From Ruegeria sp. YS9 (GTDB lineage Bacteria > Pseudomonadota > Alphaproteobacteria > Rhodobacterales > Rhodobacteraceae): a stretch of DNA of 64,000 bases. Below, piece by piece: positions 63,747 to 64,000 of this stretch. The stretch lies in NCBI RefSeq assembly GCF_024628725.1, contig NZ_CP102409.1, positions 1,831,001 to 1,895,000 on the forward strand. The letters are read 5' to 3'. Position 1 is the first letter of the stretch, and the number at the start of each line of letters is the position of its first letter. The notes beneath the pieces were generated by a model. It saw nothing but the letters and a program-made list of their open reading frames with translations, ran no database searches and was not told where the DNA came from. Made by a program: the position numbers and the translations under genes.

Positions 63747-64000
63747 TTATCTGCGGCGTGGTGCCGGGCGATGGATTGGTGGCCGCGCGGCAGGTGGCCG
63801 GGCCACCGGGGGCCGCGGCCGCGCAGGAGGTTTGGCAACCGGTGGATTCGGGCGCTCGGGACGCACCGGTCGATCAGGTCGATTTGGGCGCTCCGGGCGG
63901 TTGATATCAACATCCACATCAACGTCGTGATAGTAGTCGTTCCACAGCATCGAGTCATAGAACGGGTCATACCCATATCCGACGCCAACCGTTACACCGT
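63747..64000 (-). CDS. Proline/arginine-rich protein, 5' end beyond window
   Basis: 84 C-terminal codons are visible; the start lies past the right edge. The first visible part is GVTVGVGYGYDPFYDS, then a DVDVDVDIN stretch, then a low-complexity tail of RPxRP repeats ending HRPAPRRR. Such glycine/tyrosine plus proline-rich proteins are often exported or surface-associated. No family can be assigned from the fragment. Confidence 0.7.
   Translation of the reverse strand, partial: GVTVGVGYGYDPFYDSMLWNDYYHDVDVDVDINRPERPNRPDRPVRPERPNPPVAKPPARPRPPVARPPAARPPIHRPAPRRR

Overview
The window looks like a piece of a Roseobacter-group (Rhodobacteraceae, probably Ruegeria-like) chromosome. The reasons are high GC, a complete Rhodobacter capsulatus-type gene transfer agent (GTA) cluster, the DMSP lyase gene dddP with every known metal ligand in place, a Rhodobacter-type porin, a LuxR/LuxI pair, and alphaproteobacterial gene orders such as pdhA-pdhB-pdhC with a lipoylated E1-beta and fabD-fabG-acpP-fabF-mltG. 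I found no rRNA, tRNA, CRISPR array or insertion sequence.

Layout. 1-5.8 kb (minus): MFS transporter (runs off the left edge), queA and a very long AsmA/YhdP-like protein. 5.9-11 kb (plus): Bcp peroxiredoxin, DUF455 protein, M23 endopeptidase overlapping a bactofilin, MtfA-like peptidase and aquaporin. 11-12 kb (minus): two cyclophilins. 12.2-18.1 kb (plus): pgk, LprI-like protein, ftsB-like gene and the pyruvate dehydrogenase operon. Then cysE (minus) and a DksA/TraR-type zinc-finger gene (plus).

19.5-35.1 kb (minus) is the GTA cluster, in canonical order from small terminase to the megatron tail protein. It has one anomaly: an oppositely oriented cation-efflux-like gene sits between the large terminase and portal genes. 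Upstream of the small terminase is a convincing promoter with a palindrome between its -35 and -10 elements and a strong leader hairpin. A divergent VOC protein / tandem winged-helix regulator pair follows, then a DEAD-box helicase.

37.8-44.1 kb (minus): mltG, fabF, a HisA-like TIM barrel with an altered first catalytic acid, a GNAT acetyltransferase, acpP, fabG and fabD. 44.3-46.8 kb: a cytochrome b561-YceI fusion, a separate YceI and a two-TM protein. 47.0-48.4 kb: rpsF-rpsR-rplI with a leader hairpin that resembles the S6:S18 autoregulatory site. 48.5-50.9 kb: a small SLT lipoprotein, luxR and an unusually long luxI with a perfect 20-bp lux-box-like palindrome. 51-55.5 kb (minus): tig, a porin and nnr, whose frame appears to contain a roseobacter intergenic palindromic repeat. 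55.7-57.5 kb: glnB-glnA. 57.9-64 kb: lytic transglycosylase, a hypothetical membrane protein, a DUF3445 (heme-dependent N-demethylase-like) protein, dddP, a small membrane protein, an alpha/beta hydrolase-OsmC fusion and a proline-rich protein cut by the right edge.

Most of the window is housekeeping. The most promising places for something new are the GTA promoter, leader and capsid-tail junction, the inserted transporter gene, the HisA-like gene inside the fatty-acid cluster, the repeat inside nnr, the LuxI extension and the tandem winged-helix regulator.
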